A DNA stretch of 64,000 bases, taken from Liriodendron chinense. Lineage: Eukaryota; Streptophyta; Magnoliopsida; Magnoliales; Magnoliaceae. The notes beneath the pieces were generated by a model that saw nothing but the letters and a program-made list of their open reading frames with translations, did not search any database and had not been told where the DNA came from. Made by a program: the position numbers and the translations under genes. The stretch spans positions 4,730,372-4,794,371 of the forward strand of contig ML058407.1 of assembly GCA_003013855.2 (NCBI GenBank). The letters run 5' to 3'. Below are positions 11,453-22,621 of this stretch, one piece after another; within the stretch, counting starts at the first letter, position 1; each line of letters starts with the position of its first letter.

Positions 11453-11917
11453 CTAGGAGATCAATTCCAACAATTCGTCCAAAAGCATAAAGTCAAGCAA
11501 AATCATTAGATGGATTAAAAGGTTTTGCAATAACGTCATCCAATATCTTGCGTTACAATATACATGTGTGTGAGGGATCCAGATAAGCCACTGAAAATTC
11601 CAAAAAAGAATTTCAGTAGTTTCATTAATGTTTCCACCACATGTATAAGAGGAGACAGCATTATATTTGTCAGAAAAAATATGTCTCCATCCATATTTTC
11701 CTGGGCATTGATTTTGCAAGTATGGGTCATCCCAGGGTTGGTAGAGGTCGGTATGCATGTTCTATAGAGGTGTGGAAGTATGAATTGATTTCTTAGTACA
11801 ATAAAGTGTTGTTTCCACATCCTTCTCTTGGCGAACATTATATGCTGATACCAACTCGAAAGGTGTGACTATATCCCCTATCACATCAACATTCTTATCA
11901 AGAGAATAGGCCACATC
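11453..11917 (-). pseudogene. Remnant of the 3' ORF tail in element A
   Basis: Short open frames in two registers (11838-11453) contain THVYCNARYW and NLLIHLMILLDF. These resemble THVYCRAGL and the translated sequence just after it in elements H and G. This suggests that A once shared the downstream ORF region found in H and G. It is too broken to assign a function. Confidence 0.45.
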
Positions 11918-12373
11918 TTATTCTAAGTGATTGGGGTAAGGAGTTGAGAGGGACACATCTTCCACAATAGAATTGATCATGTTTATTTCATGGACCTCTT
12001 CATCTTCATTCTCTTGTTGGTTGTCAACATTGAAAGCATTTAACTCAATCGTCATATTACCAAAGGACATTTGTATGACCCCACTCCTACAATTTATGAT
12101 AGCGTTTAATGTAGCTAGGATTGGGCAACCAAGTATGACAGGAATTTGAGGGCCAATATTAACCATGGGTTGTGTCCAAGACAATGAAATCCATGGGTAG
12201 TAGACCTTGTCAACTTGGATAAGAACGTCCTCAATCACCCCTCTCGGAATAAGAATCGATCGGTCAGCGAGTTGTAATGTGGTTTTGGTGGGTTTTAGTT
12301 CACCTAAACCCAATTGTTCATAGACCGAAAAGGGTATTAAGTTCACACTTGCTCCTAGATCAAGTAGAGCATG
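11918..12373 (-). pseudogene. Athila-like aspartic protease (pol N-terminal), split by insertion H
   Basis: The frame carries ALLDLGASVNLIPFSVYEQL, the Athila retropepsin motif (D-L-G in place of D-T-G). LGLGELKPTKTTLQLADRS, a VILG motif and LSFGNMTIELN-like sequence follow. The protease would cleave the Gag-Pol polyprotein. A short replaced stretch after 'DKVYYP' looks like a compensated frameshift. H has separated it from the gag part (30425 onward), whose last residues before the break are those normally preceding LLDLG. No RT follows the protease. Confidence 0.8.
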
Positions 12374-14433
12374 TGTTCGCTTCTCCAAGTGTAGGGTTGC
12401 GATGTAGTAATAAACTCGGTAAGACTGAGGTCGATCCATAGGGAAGGAAGTAAACAATTCAAACTATCCTAATAACTAGAATCAAAGAGGTTTGCGAAAT
12501 TGATTTTTAACATAAAATAGAAATCTGATAATGGAAAGATAACTAGAGAATCAAGGATCCACTTATAGCTCTCCTTAGATGCATAATTCGCTATGGTTTC
12601 TCACTTTCTCAACTAGAATCGAAATTAAGTTCTATCTACTCGGATGATAGAGCAGTTAAAACAATCAACCTAACATATGTATGATCAATGTACATGATTC
12701 ACTCAATGCAAGCTAGAACGAGCATACTCAATTGCATAGGTCAGTCCCAATTCCAATAGACTAAGTTCACAATCATGACCATCATTAAGTCCTATCACAA
12801 GACAAAGCTAGATCATGATTTGAACTTGATTCAAATCACATACATAGTCTCAAACATACTTCAGAAATCCATAAAAGTAGAACTTTGGTAGGAAGTTCCC
12901 ACATGAAGATCATAGTACTAGAGCGTACTCCAATTCCTCGGATCATACATGTCTAGACTAACACACAACAATTAAGAACTCAGGTAATTCTTCCAAACAT
13001 CCATGAGTCATCATAAGACTAAGAAAAACTACTTTAGTACTTGAATTAAACTTCAAACCATTATTCATAAACATGAAATCCAATCTTAAAACCAACAAAA
13101 ACGAATTAAACAATCTAAGAAAACTATAAGGTTCACCTCTTAGCTCTAGCTAAGAGATTAGCTAATGAAAAGCATATTAAAAATAAAACTAGAACTAAGA
13201 AAAGGAAGAAAAACTAGCTGGAGAAGGCTAGGAAGCTTCCTATGACTTAAACTCCTTGCTCCCCACGTCCTTGGTTGCCCTGGAATAGAAGAGAGCATCC
13301 CCTTTTATAGTGCAGCAAGAGTACCGCAACGTAATAGATTTTGTTTCGCTTCGTGCGGCTTGACCAATGGTAAGATTGCCTTAAAAATTGATTTATAGCT
13401 TCCTTGTAATGTGATCTTCCTCATAAATGATTTAGATTTCTAAGATTATCCTCTGAATGGGCCCGCCAATCATATCACCAACCGCCTCTTAAAATCGCGC
13501 ACTTCGGGTACCTTCAGAACCAGTCATCTTGCTTTCAACGCTCCGAAGTGTACAGATGTCGGATTGATCCCAAATTTTGAAAATTGGTAGAAAACTTCCT
13601 CCTCTACATGATAGACAGATTAGATTGTCCAAAACAATCCTAGAATATGGTCCGAAAATTAGAACACTTAGGGCTTTTATAAACTCTGCGCAGTTGGATC
13701 TTTCTGGATGGTCCATCTTTCTTCAGCCGGTACGATCAAACCACACATCCTTTTGATCTGAAAATTTGTGGTTTATTCATATATGGATGTGGTATAGAAG
13801 ATGGTTAAAGTATATTCTTCATATCATCAATGATGGGTCACCTGGACCGGCCCAGAGTGGAGTAGGCGGAATCTGGAACTTTCTGAACAGTTCGTATTGT
13901 TTTGGCCACCACGATTAGTCCGTAGCTCCGATCGACACGAAACCACTTGGGTTAGTTCGGCGTCGAGCTCCTCTTCGACATGGACATGTTGGATTTCCAA
14001 ATATTATTAAGATGGGCCCAAAAAAATGGTCCAAAAAACCAGAAACGGGAATGGCCTGCTGTCTGCAATCTGAAACCCTGAAATTGCATGGCCGACAGGT
14101 CAAGACCGGTCGGACAAGGCTGGCCTTGCTCCAGCAGCTTTAAGAGAGGGGAGATCTATTGGTCGACCGGTCAAGACTGGTCGGACCACCTTCTGGGGCT
14201 CCTTTTTCTTTCCTTTCTTCTTTCTCTTCTTTCCTTTCTACTTCTCTCTTTTGTTATTCCTTTCCTTTGATCATCAAGGTAGGTAAGAAGGGTCTCAAAG
14301 CATCCGAATGATGAAGTCTCTCTTTGATTCCTACAACCACAAAACTATGCATTAGATTAGCATTTAAATCATGAAAACCATGCATAATGAGTGATGAATT
14401 GGGGTTAGAATATGCACAATTAAGAGCTCAACA
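12374..14433 (-). mobile_element. Element H 3' LTR
   Basis: It begins TGTTCGCTTCTCCAAGTGTA and ends AAGAGCTCAACA on the plus strand. The element-strand TATA is at about 13300 (cttttatagtgc on the plus strand). A U3 extension of roughly 500 bp (13330-13950) is absent from the A LTRs. GACCGGTC-type sites lie at about 14085-14190. It is followed by the purine tract complement CACCCCCCAACC at 14434. Confidence 0.88.
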
Positions 14434-15551
14434 CACCCCCCAACCAGCATTTTGCTAGTCCCGAGCAAAACATGTGTGAAACAAGTTTCATTCTCCAAAA
14501 TCCAACTCTCCTCTAGAAACTATTCTTCTATATATTCTAAGACACACAAGTATAAAAATCAGAGAAATTAGGTGATAGAGGTTGAAACCTTAAACTCTCA
14601 GAACATAATAAGTGTTTATATGAAATTCCCGCTGATTGATTGATAAATAGAAGAACTTGAACAAATTCAACCTAGTGTGCATAGTGAAAGTTCATCTCAT
14701 GAGTTTTCGGGATTATCTTCTTCATAGATCAACTAAGCTATAGATCTCAAGGTGTATAGAGCAACAATAAGCCTATGACAGGAATTTGTCTTACCGTCCT
14801 TCCGACGGCTTTCACACTACGTCCCATTTCCGGCTTTGGTTACGGGTAGACCATCCCCCGGTTGGTAGTAGGTAGCCCTAATCGGAATTTTCCACCATTT
14901 TTCCATCATTCCCAATTTCATCATTCCTTTCCTTTTTCTTTTACATTAGATAGGGTTTTTAGAAATCCATATCTTTTGTTATTTTCCCATGGACAAGGAT
15001 GGATAAAGTACCCCGGCTTGGTTTCTCAACACCTTAAATCAAAGTATAGCTAATCCACAAATCACATAATCCTTTCAAACTATGAAAATCGTGTAATGTG
15101 AACTAGGTGTAAAAGTGTTCAAATTTTCTATCACTCACATAAATAGGGGAATTCACATATAAAACCATTATATTAAGAAAATTTCAAAGCTTGCAACATC
15201 ACTCACTTCGTATCTCCTCTTCTTATGCTCGTATTATCTTGAATGCATAAAAACAACTTTTTCCAAAAGAGTTTTGAATTTTAGAAAAATCGAAAATTTT
15301 CTACATAATTGCTCGAAATGTCACAAAAGCTAGTAGATTCATCTAAGGAATCTCACCCCCTAACCAAAATCCTACATTGTCCTTAATGTAATAAGATATA
15401 CAATATGCATGACATGAGAGCAATGACATAAAACAAAGGAGAGTGAGAACGAGAGTACTTGAGGTAGCAAGTAGATCAATTCTAGCATCTTCCATTGTCT
15501 CAATGAGACTTATTCAATCTTAAATGCAGAAAGAAATCCTAACCTACCTAC
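14434..15551 (-). other. Conserved 3' non-coding region of element H
   Basis: No gene. It is homologous to 10326-11450 in A and to the region upstream of the G 3' LTR. It includes the 'cgacggctttcacactacg' block at about 14800 and the C-rich repeat near 15350. Confidence 0.65.
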
Positions 15552-17173
15552 CTACCTTTGATTAGTCCGATCGACTACATGATCAAATTTGAGCAGGATC
15601 TTCATGAATTTCAATAGGTTTCTCATGAGGACCATCCAAAGTCCTGCTCGAATGTATACGTGGGTGCGTTTCTTCATGAAGGTCCAATCATAGTGTGCAC
15701 CACACTCATGTAAGGAAGAGATAAGAGCAGCAAAAAGATATCTCCTCAAGTTCTAAATTGGGTTGTAATTGATTAAAAACAGGTCCTCCCAATCAGATTT
15801 TTCAATGGGTTGAAGAACCCATGATGGTGGAGAGACATTCATTAAGTATTTTTCAGTTTGGGTTGTCTCCTCCACAAATTCAGAATTACATGGTGCTTGA
15901 TTCACAGACAATGGTAAAGAGTGTAAATTAGTGGAATGGTGTTCTTCAGGCACCGAAACCATGTCTAACAAACTATCCAACTCCTTAATCATCTCATCAT
16001 CCAAATCATAGGGGTGGATCATGCATTCTTCTAGGAAATCGAGAGAGTGGGATAAAGGGTCCTCGTTCTCCCTAAGTGATTGAGGAAATTCTGTTTCAAG
16101 GGTAAGTAATTCCTCCTCTATAGATGGGAGGTCTTCCAAAGAAAAATTTTCAGATTCAGTGGTAAGCACATCATCTAGCATTTGTTGATCTTTTGAAATT
16201 TCAGATTGTGCCACCTCATCATCCAAAGAAACAGAATTTTCAACCCAAGGGAGTTCTTCCACAATAGAATCTGGCATGTGTTAGTTGGTGGAAGGACTTA
16301 AAAATATCGACTTCGGCCATCCCTCTAGCAAGAATATCTTCTGGTGACTCAAAAACATTCGGCCCTTTGGAAGAAGAAATCATGGACTCACAATCATCCT
16401 TCAAACCCTCATTGTAGGCAATCAAACTATCACTTTCAGATATTGTATATTCCTCGGGTTCGTCAACCGTCCTTGAAATCTCTTCATCATTTAAATCGGA
16501 ATAGCTAAAAGAGAGTTGATTCACCATAATCGATGGTAATGGTGGGATCATTGAGATCTACATCCCCTAAAAGTTTAGTCATCAAATCGGAAGAGGGTTA
16601 GGCTTGGATAGCCACATCCTCCTCTATGTTGGGGATTAATTCGGTGTTCCCAATGTCGGGTTCAGGATTTTGAGATGGCGAGATATTTTGTATGCATTGC
16701 TCAGTTATTTCCATAAACTCTCGTAGCGTATCCTCAAGAGTTCGTGTCGGTTGTGGATCATGAGAAAGAAACTCTTGAGGATAATTGTTGGCATCCATGG
16801 TTGGGTCATCTTCCATTGGATTAGAGGTGTGAGGATTCTCTCGATGAAGACCATATGTGTTATATGACAACTACTGATAAGATGGTTGATAGGCATAACC
16901 ATACAAGTGATCACGCAATGTCTTTACCGGTTGGTCATTACTCCCCCGGTTCTTTTTCTTATTCCTACCTCCTGTTAAACTTGGTGGAACACTCTTGTTA
17001 TTTTCAACCCAGTAATCACGTAGCGTCTTACGTTGGGGGGTAGTGGAGGTTCTTTGAATCTCAGTAAAATATTCATGCTTGGAGGAATCCCGATCACAAT
17101 GAGTTTGTGTCTCCCAATCCGACGTCTTGTCCTCCAAAAGTTACTTGTACGCACCATTCATCCAATCATACAT
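15552..17173 (-). pseudogene. Unknown acidic ORF of element H, broken
   Basis: Homologous along its length to the ORF of element G. The likely start is the ATG at 17173 (MYDWMNGAYK), followed at once by a TAA, then by open pieces 17137-16871, 16870-16598, 16551-16240, 16277-15753 and 15749-15552. Shared blocks are TLRDY/TLRDH motifs near the N-terminus, HLYGYAYQPS, SVPEEHHST, NVSPPSWVLQPIE and a C-terminal RRYLFAALISS...THVYIRAGL. The protein is rich in Asp and Glu and has no recognisable enzyme motif. Function unknown; the TLRDY word also occurs at the N-terminus of the Athila gag in A and F, so a gag-related origin is possible. Confidence 0.6.
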
Positions 17174-17424
17174 GATGAAATTTTAAGGAATTGGAAACTA
17201 CTCTAATCTAGAAAAAAGAACAAAAAGAAGGGAGATGGAGAGATGTTACCCAAATAGAGTGAGATATATGTTTGCAACAATGTCCTACAAAATCCAATAA
17301 AAAATTATTAATAATCTAGAAAAAAAATCAGAAAATCTACTTCTATAAAAACTGAAAATCCTACCTAACTAAGACTACTCTATAGCTACTAGAACAATTA
17401 GAACCGTGTAACCACTTTCCCCAG
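17174..17424 (-). other. Element H leader and T1 left target duplication
   Basis: Non-coding leader between primer site and ORF, matching 41615-41876 of G in the opposite orientation. The last five bases, cccag (17420-17424), are the left copy of the T1 target duplication; the right copy is cccaa at 28346-28350. Confidence 0.7.
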
Positions 17425-17478
17425 TGTTATAGGCAAAATGATGGAGATCCAACTTAGCTGCTAAGATTTTACGTAGAT

Positions 17479-17652
17479 GCCCATCCGACTATCGAGATCA
17501 TCTGATCAAGAGTCGCAGATCGAGTAAATACGGAAGTGCCCATTCGACTCTCGAGATCGTATGCTCGAGAGTCGCAGATTGGGTAAGTGCGGGACTCCCA
17601 TTCGACTCTTGAGATCATCTGATCGAGAGTCGCAGGATTGATAAATACGGAG
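17479..17652 (+). repeat. Three 58-bp palindromic repeats in the T1 LTR
   Basis: Units start at about 17479, 17538 and 17596. Each contains CGACTCTCGAG, a short spacer and (C/G)A(T)C(G/A)AGAGTCGCAG, so the left and right arms pair into a hairpin. The same array is in the 3' LTR at about 27351-27525. Confidence 0.8.
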
Positions 17653-17842
17653 CACCTATTCGCAAGGCCTCGAGTTCCCATGGCCGATAGTCAAATATAG
17701 CAAAGCAAAGATTCCCTTCTCGATCTACGAGCAGACCTTCTCACAAGTCGTTGAAAGATGTTACATCTGAATGAGCGAGCACTTGGACTCGCGACCATAT
17801 TCCAACATGCGAACACCTTTTTCTGTGGCGACACCCCTTAGC

Positions 17843-18001
17843 CTTCAGTACCAGCACCCGATTCCCGTCGAGCAGCTTGTCCAATCCCTCTGCGACACCA
17901 AGCAGGGCTACACCCAGTTCGGTAGTCTCCACCCCGTCGGCGTCTCCTTCCTTTTCGCCGGCTATGACTCCAACTACGGTTTCCAGCTCTACATGAGCGA
18001 T
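17843..18001 (+). pseudogene. Captured fragment of 20S proteasome subunit alpha type-4 (PAC1/PSMA4-like) in the T1 5' LTR
   Basis: Fifty-three codons are closely similar to the alpha-4 subunit of the 20S proteasome: LQYQHPIPVEQLVQSLCDTK, then GYTQFGSLHPVGVSFLFAGY and GFQLYMSD. These correspond to the conserved middle of the subunit (QYQEPIP...EQLV, YTQFGG.RP.GVS, YGFQLY.SD). The frame is open from an ATG at 17771 to a stop after 18037, but the flanking residues are not proteasome-like. It lies in U3, upstream of the TATA box, on the element's sense strand, so the genomic RNA would carry it near its 3' end. No proteasome function is expected from so short a piece. Confidence 0.85.
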
Positions 18002-18241
18002 CAGCGCTATTATTACGCCTACCAGCAGCCCGTATAGGTCGATTTTGGGCTTATCTTCTCTGGTGGTTCCGAATCTCAAGGGATTGCTATCAAGGAACGT
18101 GATTGCCGAAATAAGTCATTGGGTTAGATCTCGTCTCTAAGGATAAGGATCTTATCTCACAAAATCAACGGGATCTCGGTATCGTACACGAAATCAGCGG
18201 GATCTCAATATCTTACGTAACAGATTGGATTGCTTCAGATC

Positions 18242-18249
18242 TATATAAA
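18242..18249 (+). promoter_or_regulatory. T1 LTR TATA box
   Basis: TATATAAA within 'gatctatataaaggg', about 820 bp into the LTR and 230 bp before its end. Both LTRs carry it (second copy near 28115). Confidence 0.7.
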
Positions 18250-18472
18250 GGGATGACTCCATTAAGAGAAAGGTACACAATATTCAACCTCTAGCCCCTT
18301 TTGCCTGGTTAATCTTCTTCTTGCTTTGCCTGACTTAAGCATCGGAGGGCTAACGGCTGGACACCAGCCACCCTTAGTTGCTTTCTGTCTTCTTACAGGT
18401 CTGGCGGAAGAAATCCCTGTTGGAGAGAAGGTGAACGACTGGAGGATCCTGTTACAGAATCTGACGTTAACA

Positions 18473-18500
18473 GTTTAGCGCCGTCTGTGGGAACGACTTG
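18473..18500 (+). other. T1 primer binding site region
   Basis: Immediately after the LTR, 'gtttagcgccgtctgtggga' matches the primer region common in Tat-type elements (usually TGGCGCCGTCTGTGGGAA). One base appears changed (tag for tgg). The leader to gag continues to 18546. Confidence 0.7.
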
Positions 18501-18546
18501 ATCGTCAAAATCAATCGTTCTAACCACCGATCAAAATCCTTCTGCG

Positions 18547-19908
18547 ATGCCTCCTAAAAAAGCCGTTCATCCTTCGACTTCAAGGCAGGCACCACCTCCG
18601 CCCGATGAGACGGAATCCATACCTGCTCTTCCACCCAGTTCGACGAATATCCCTCAAGGAGCCCCAAATATTCCATCAGCAAACCCATTATTGGAGGCTT
18701 CTGGAAATCAAGACGATGTCCTGCGTTTCCTCGGAAATACTCTTCTAGCTCTAAATGTCGGAGTTCAGGCCCTGTCAAATCGGCTTGATCAGCATTTCCC
18801 CGAGCCGCAGAAACAACCCTCCGAAGGGTTACCATCGCAACCCATACCAGTAGCTTCCAGACATTCTATGGACGAACCACAGGTCCCACCACCTGGCAAC
18901 CATCTTCCTGTGCCGTCCCCACATTCTATACATTCTGGTTCATCTCGACAACCTCAACCTCAAGGCTCCATCGCCGAAACATCAGGCTATACCCTACCAT
19001 GGGAAGGAGATCTCAAAAGAATCCATGATCGTTTTAACGTCATGGAACAGCGATATCAGGCAAATCGGCCATCTGTCATCATGGCGTCGATACATCAATC
19101 CGAGTCCCCCTTTACCAGTGAGGTTATGGAGGCACCGTTACCTAGAAAGTATCGAACGCCGGTTATCACCCCGTATTCAGGTATTGGTGATCCTCTTGAA
19201 TACCTAGAAACATACAGGTCTCTCATGGAGTTGGAGGGACATGGCTCAGAAATCATGTGTTGGGCTTTTTCCCTAACATTGAAGGAAGCAGCTCGTACGT
19301 GGTTCCGGGGATTAAAGCCTCGTTCCATCAGCTCCTTTTCCCAGTTATCAGAGATATTCCTTTCTCAATTCATGGGAAGCATTCGCATTAAGAAGCCAGC
19401 CTCTCATCTAATGGATCTGAGACAGCAGCATGGGGAGACAATAAAGGAATTCACAGTACGGTTCACTGCCGAAGCCGTTCAAACTAAGGGTTATACTGAA
19501 GAAAAAGGTCTTACAACCCTCATAGCCGGAATAACGAGCGAGAAATTCAGGTTTACTTTAGATAAGAGCCCCCCAAAAACTATGGCAGAGTTCCAAGCCA
19601 AAGCTCAAAAGTATATCAATGCAGAAGAAGTCGCATTAACACGCCATGGAGTACAGGGTAAGAAACGCAAGCTAGAAGGAACCTCTTCTACAGATAAAAA
19701 ATATCGTCGTGATCAACGCGATCGTTCTCCCAAGAAGCCTTATTCTGGTAAATATCATAACTACACTCCTCTTAATCGATCTCATGAAAAGGTTCTAATG
19801 GAGATTAAACACAAGCCATATGTAAAGTGGCCTGCAAAGATCAAATCCGATCCTAAAAAGAGAGACAAGAGTAAGTTTTGTTACTTCCACAAAGGATCAC
19901 GGGCATAG
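18547..19908 (+). pseudogene. T1 gag
   Basis: 453 codons from an ATG. The N-terminal ~150 residues are Pro/Ser-rich and disordered. The retrotransposon gag domain is at about residues 210-350, with key words WFRGLKPRSISSF and FLSQFMGS. A basic segment (KKRKLEG, KYRRDQRDRSPKK) follows. The zinc knuckle starts (KFCYFHK) but the frame is lost there: one extra base near 19893 ends the protein, and the remaining His and Cys positions (to about 19921) lie in another frame. Gag would form the particle and bind RNA. The frameshift in the knuckle could be a decay lesion or, less likely, a frameshift site. Confidence 0.88.
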
Positions 19909-20194
19909 AACCCAAGACTGCATCTCTCTACGAGACCATATCGAAGCCCTTATTCGAAAAGGCCATCTCCAGGATTATGTTGCTCGTAAAAGTCGATCAC
20001 CAGAAAGGGCGAAGACCTCATCTCGCCAAAAGGAACCGCCTCATCATCAAACTGACCAAGAGGACGCTGAGCCTACGGGAGAAATCCGCACCATCATCGG
20101 AGGACCAGCTTGCGGGGGCGACTCTCAAGCTTCAAGAAAAGCATACGCTCGAAAGGCGTCCAAAGAACCCCAGCAAATCTATTGGCTGGAACAG

Positions 20195-20650
20195 ATGTCT
20201 AGCTCGTCAAAAACCAGCCATCCTCCAATTTCCTTCACTCTCGAAGATGCAATGGGAATTCACTTCCCTCACGAAGACTCCATCGTAGTCACATTGAAGG
20301 TATCAAATTATCTGACACATCGAATTATGGTGGATACAGGTAGCTCAGCCGATATTCTATACTTGGAGGCTTTCAACAAAATGACACTTGCCAGAAGCCT
20401 ACTCAAGCCAGTTTCGATCCCCCTCGTCGGTTTCAGAGGTGAGGTAGTTACACCTGAAGGAAGCATTGATCTCCCAGTTACTTTTGGAGAAAATCCAACA
20501 AAGACTACCGTCTTCGTAAACTTCCTCGTGGTGGATCGAAAATCAGCGTACAACGCCATGTTGGGGCGGCCGTCTCTTACTAAGATTGGGGCAGCCTTGC
20601 ACCCTTCATATCTGTGTGTCAAATTTCCTACCCCGAATGGTATCGGGTCG
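20195..20650 (+). pseudogene. T1 aspartic protease
   Basis: Carries the retropepsin motif MVDTGSSADILYLEAF (DTG at 20333-20341) and, further on, NAMLGRPSLTKIGA, the second conserved block. It follows a region in shifted frames between the gag knuckle and 20195. A one-base loss near 20645-20650 moves the downstream sequence into the RT frame. It would process Gag-Pol. Confidence 0.85.
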
Positions 20651-22150
20651 TGCGAGGAAGTCAACAGGAGGCACGGTCTTGCTACCAGATAGCCCTGCAA
20701 GATCGAAAGAAGGCTCAAGCGACACCCGTTATGGAGATAGCACAGGGTTCACCCAACTTTCCCACCAACACTTCGTTGGATCCGAGAGAGAATGCTCTCC
20801 AATCAGGAACTCCTGGGGAAGAAACAGTGGCGATTCACTTAACCAAAGACGACCCGTCTAGGGTCGTGTACATTGGATCCTCTTTAACCAATGTCCATCG
20901 TGAAGATTTGGGCCGTTTCCTCACCGAATACCAGGACGTGTTTGCTTGGTCTCATAAAGATATGCCAGGCATCGACCCCAATGTCATCGTACATCGTCTC
21001 AATATTGACTCGAAGTATAAACCCGTACACCAGCGTCGACGTGCCTTCACTGCAGAAAGGCAAATGGCGATCAAAGCTGAAGTCGAGAAGCTACTCACGG
21101 TCAATTTCATAAAAGAAGTTGACTACCCAGAGTGGGTCGCGAACGTAGTTCTCGTTCGGAAAGCTAATGTCAAATGGAGAATGTGCGTCGATTATTCAGA
21201 TTTGAACAAAGCATGTCCCAAAGATAGCTTCCCGACACTGCGGATCGACCAGTTGGTCGATTCAATAGCTGGACACGCTCTGCTTAGTTTTATGGATGCT
21301 TATTCTGGTTACAACTAGATCACGATGCATCCACCTGATAGTCAGCATACCGCCTTCATCACAGATCGGGGATTATATTGCTACCAGGTAATGCCGTTCG
21401 GTCTTAAAAATGCAGGGGCCACTTATCAACGTCTCGTCAACAAAATATTCGTTGATCAAATCGGTAGGAATATGGAAGTTTATGTTGATGACATGCTCGT
21501 GAAAAGCACCGTAGAAGATGATCATATTTCTGATCTTCGAGAAGCCTTCGATCTAATGAGGAGGTATCAAATGAAATTGAACCCAGAAAAATGTGCGTTC
21601 GGTGTGTCTGCAGAAAAATTTCTCGGGTTCATGGTTGGCCAGCGCGGAATTGAGGCAAATCCTGAAAAGATAAAAGCATTGGTAGAGATGAAATCCCCCA
21701 CCACTCTAAAGGACGTCTAGCGTCTGGTTGGTCGCATCGCATCGTTGAATAGATTCATCTCGCGAGCATCTGACAAGTGCTTACCATTCTTCAAACTCCT
21801 TCGTGCAACGGCCAAGTCTGATTGGAAATGGACGCCACAATGTGAGGAAGTCTTTCAACAATTGAAGCTATACATGAGCACACCCCCCATTTTATCTAAA
21901 CCTGTAGCACATGAACAACTCATTCTTTATCTCTCTGTGTCCACTACGGCCGTTAGCGCCGTTTTGATAAGAGAAGATTCCGGGATGCAAAGGCCCATTT
22001 ATTATATCAGTCGAGCAATGGTTGATGCAGAAACTCGGTATTCTGATATGGAAAAGCTGGCCCTGGCCTTAGTCACGGCAGCTCGAAAACTGCGACCATA
22101 CTTTCAAGCCCATGCTATCGTAGTACCAACAAATCATCCACTACGGTAAG
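20651..22150 (+). pseudogene. T1 reverse transcriptase and first RNase H
   Basis: RT blocks in order: WVANVVLVRKANVKWRMCVD, YSDLNKACPKDSFP, MDAYSGYN, MPFGLKNAGATYQRLVN, and the catalytic YVDDM at 21481-21495. The RNase H-like region follows with 'LILYLSVSTTAVSAVLIRED'. In-frame stops at 21316-21318 and 21718-21720 (TAG) and 22147-22149 (TAA) fall where the family normally has Gln, so they look like C-to-T changes. The protein would copy element RNA into DNA. Confidence 0.88.
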
Positions 22151-22621
22151 TCCTTCAAAAACCTGAGGCTTCCGGACGCTTAACTAAATGGGCGGTTGAG
22201 ATCAGCGAGTACGATATCTCATCTGTCCTAGGACCGCAGTCAAGGGCCAGGCCGTGGCTGACTTCATCGTCGAATTCACATACTCTTCCGATAATAATAC
22301 CATGACCAGCGACCAGCCTCCTTGGTCACTCTTCGTGGACGGGTCGTCGCGGGCCACTGGCAGCGGAGCGGGCCTGATTATAGTGGCTCCCAACGGGTCG
22401 CATTTCTAGTATGCTCTGCGTTTCGATTCTCACGTCTCAAATAATGAAGCAGAATATGAGGCCCTAATCGTTGGCCTCGAATTAGCCATTGTTTTCGAAA
22501 TTCAGACTCTGTTAATTCATAGCGACTCCCAGCTCATTGTCAACCAAGTCCTTGGTGAATTCGAGGCCAAAGAAGAAAGGATGCCTTATACAAGTCGCGT
22601 GTCCTCATCCTGCTCGCAAAA
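22151..22621 (+). pseudogene. T1 second (archaeal-type) RNase H
   Basis: Translated in pieces, this stretch gives VDGSSRATGSGAGL, NNEAEYEALIVGLELA and IHSDSQLIVNQV. These are the D-E-D motif blocks of the additional RNase H typical of Tat elements. It is preceded by a KGQAVADFIVEF-type word. There is a frameshift near 22200-22250, a TAG at 22407-22409 in place of Gln, and another frame change before 22622. Confidence 0.8.

Larger units (their letters stand above)
17425..18472 (+). mobile_element. T1 5' LTR
   Basis: Bounded by TGTTATAGGC and GACGTTAACA. It contains three 58-bp palindrome-bearing repeats (17479-17652), a captured proteasome gene fragment (17843-18001) and a TATA box at 18242-18249. 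The R and U5 parts follow the TATA box. It is the same length as the 3' LTR. Confidence 0.93.

Noticed and set aside
17843..18001. Proteasome alpha-4 fragment as part of a functional host gene
   Set aside because: Only 53 codons, present in both LTRs of one element with no further exons nearby.
17741..18079. Minus-strand open frame of 112 codons in the T1 LTR (repeated at 27613-27981)
   Set aside because: It is the reverse of the captured proteasome fragment; the sense strand explains the sequence and the reverse protein resembles nothing.
19880..19930. Frame change in the T1 gag zinc knuckle as programmed frameshifting
   Set aside because: It breaks the knuckle itself, and other pol frameshifts and stops show general decay; no slippery site with a convincing structure is seen.
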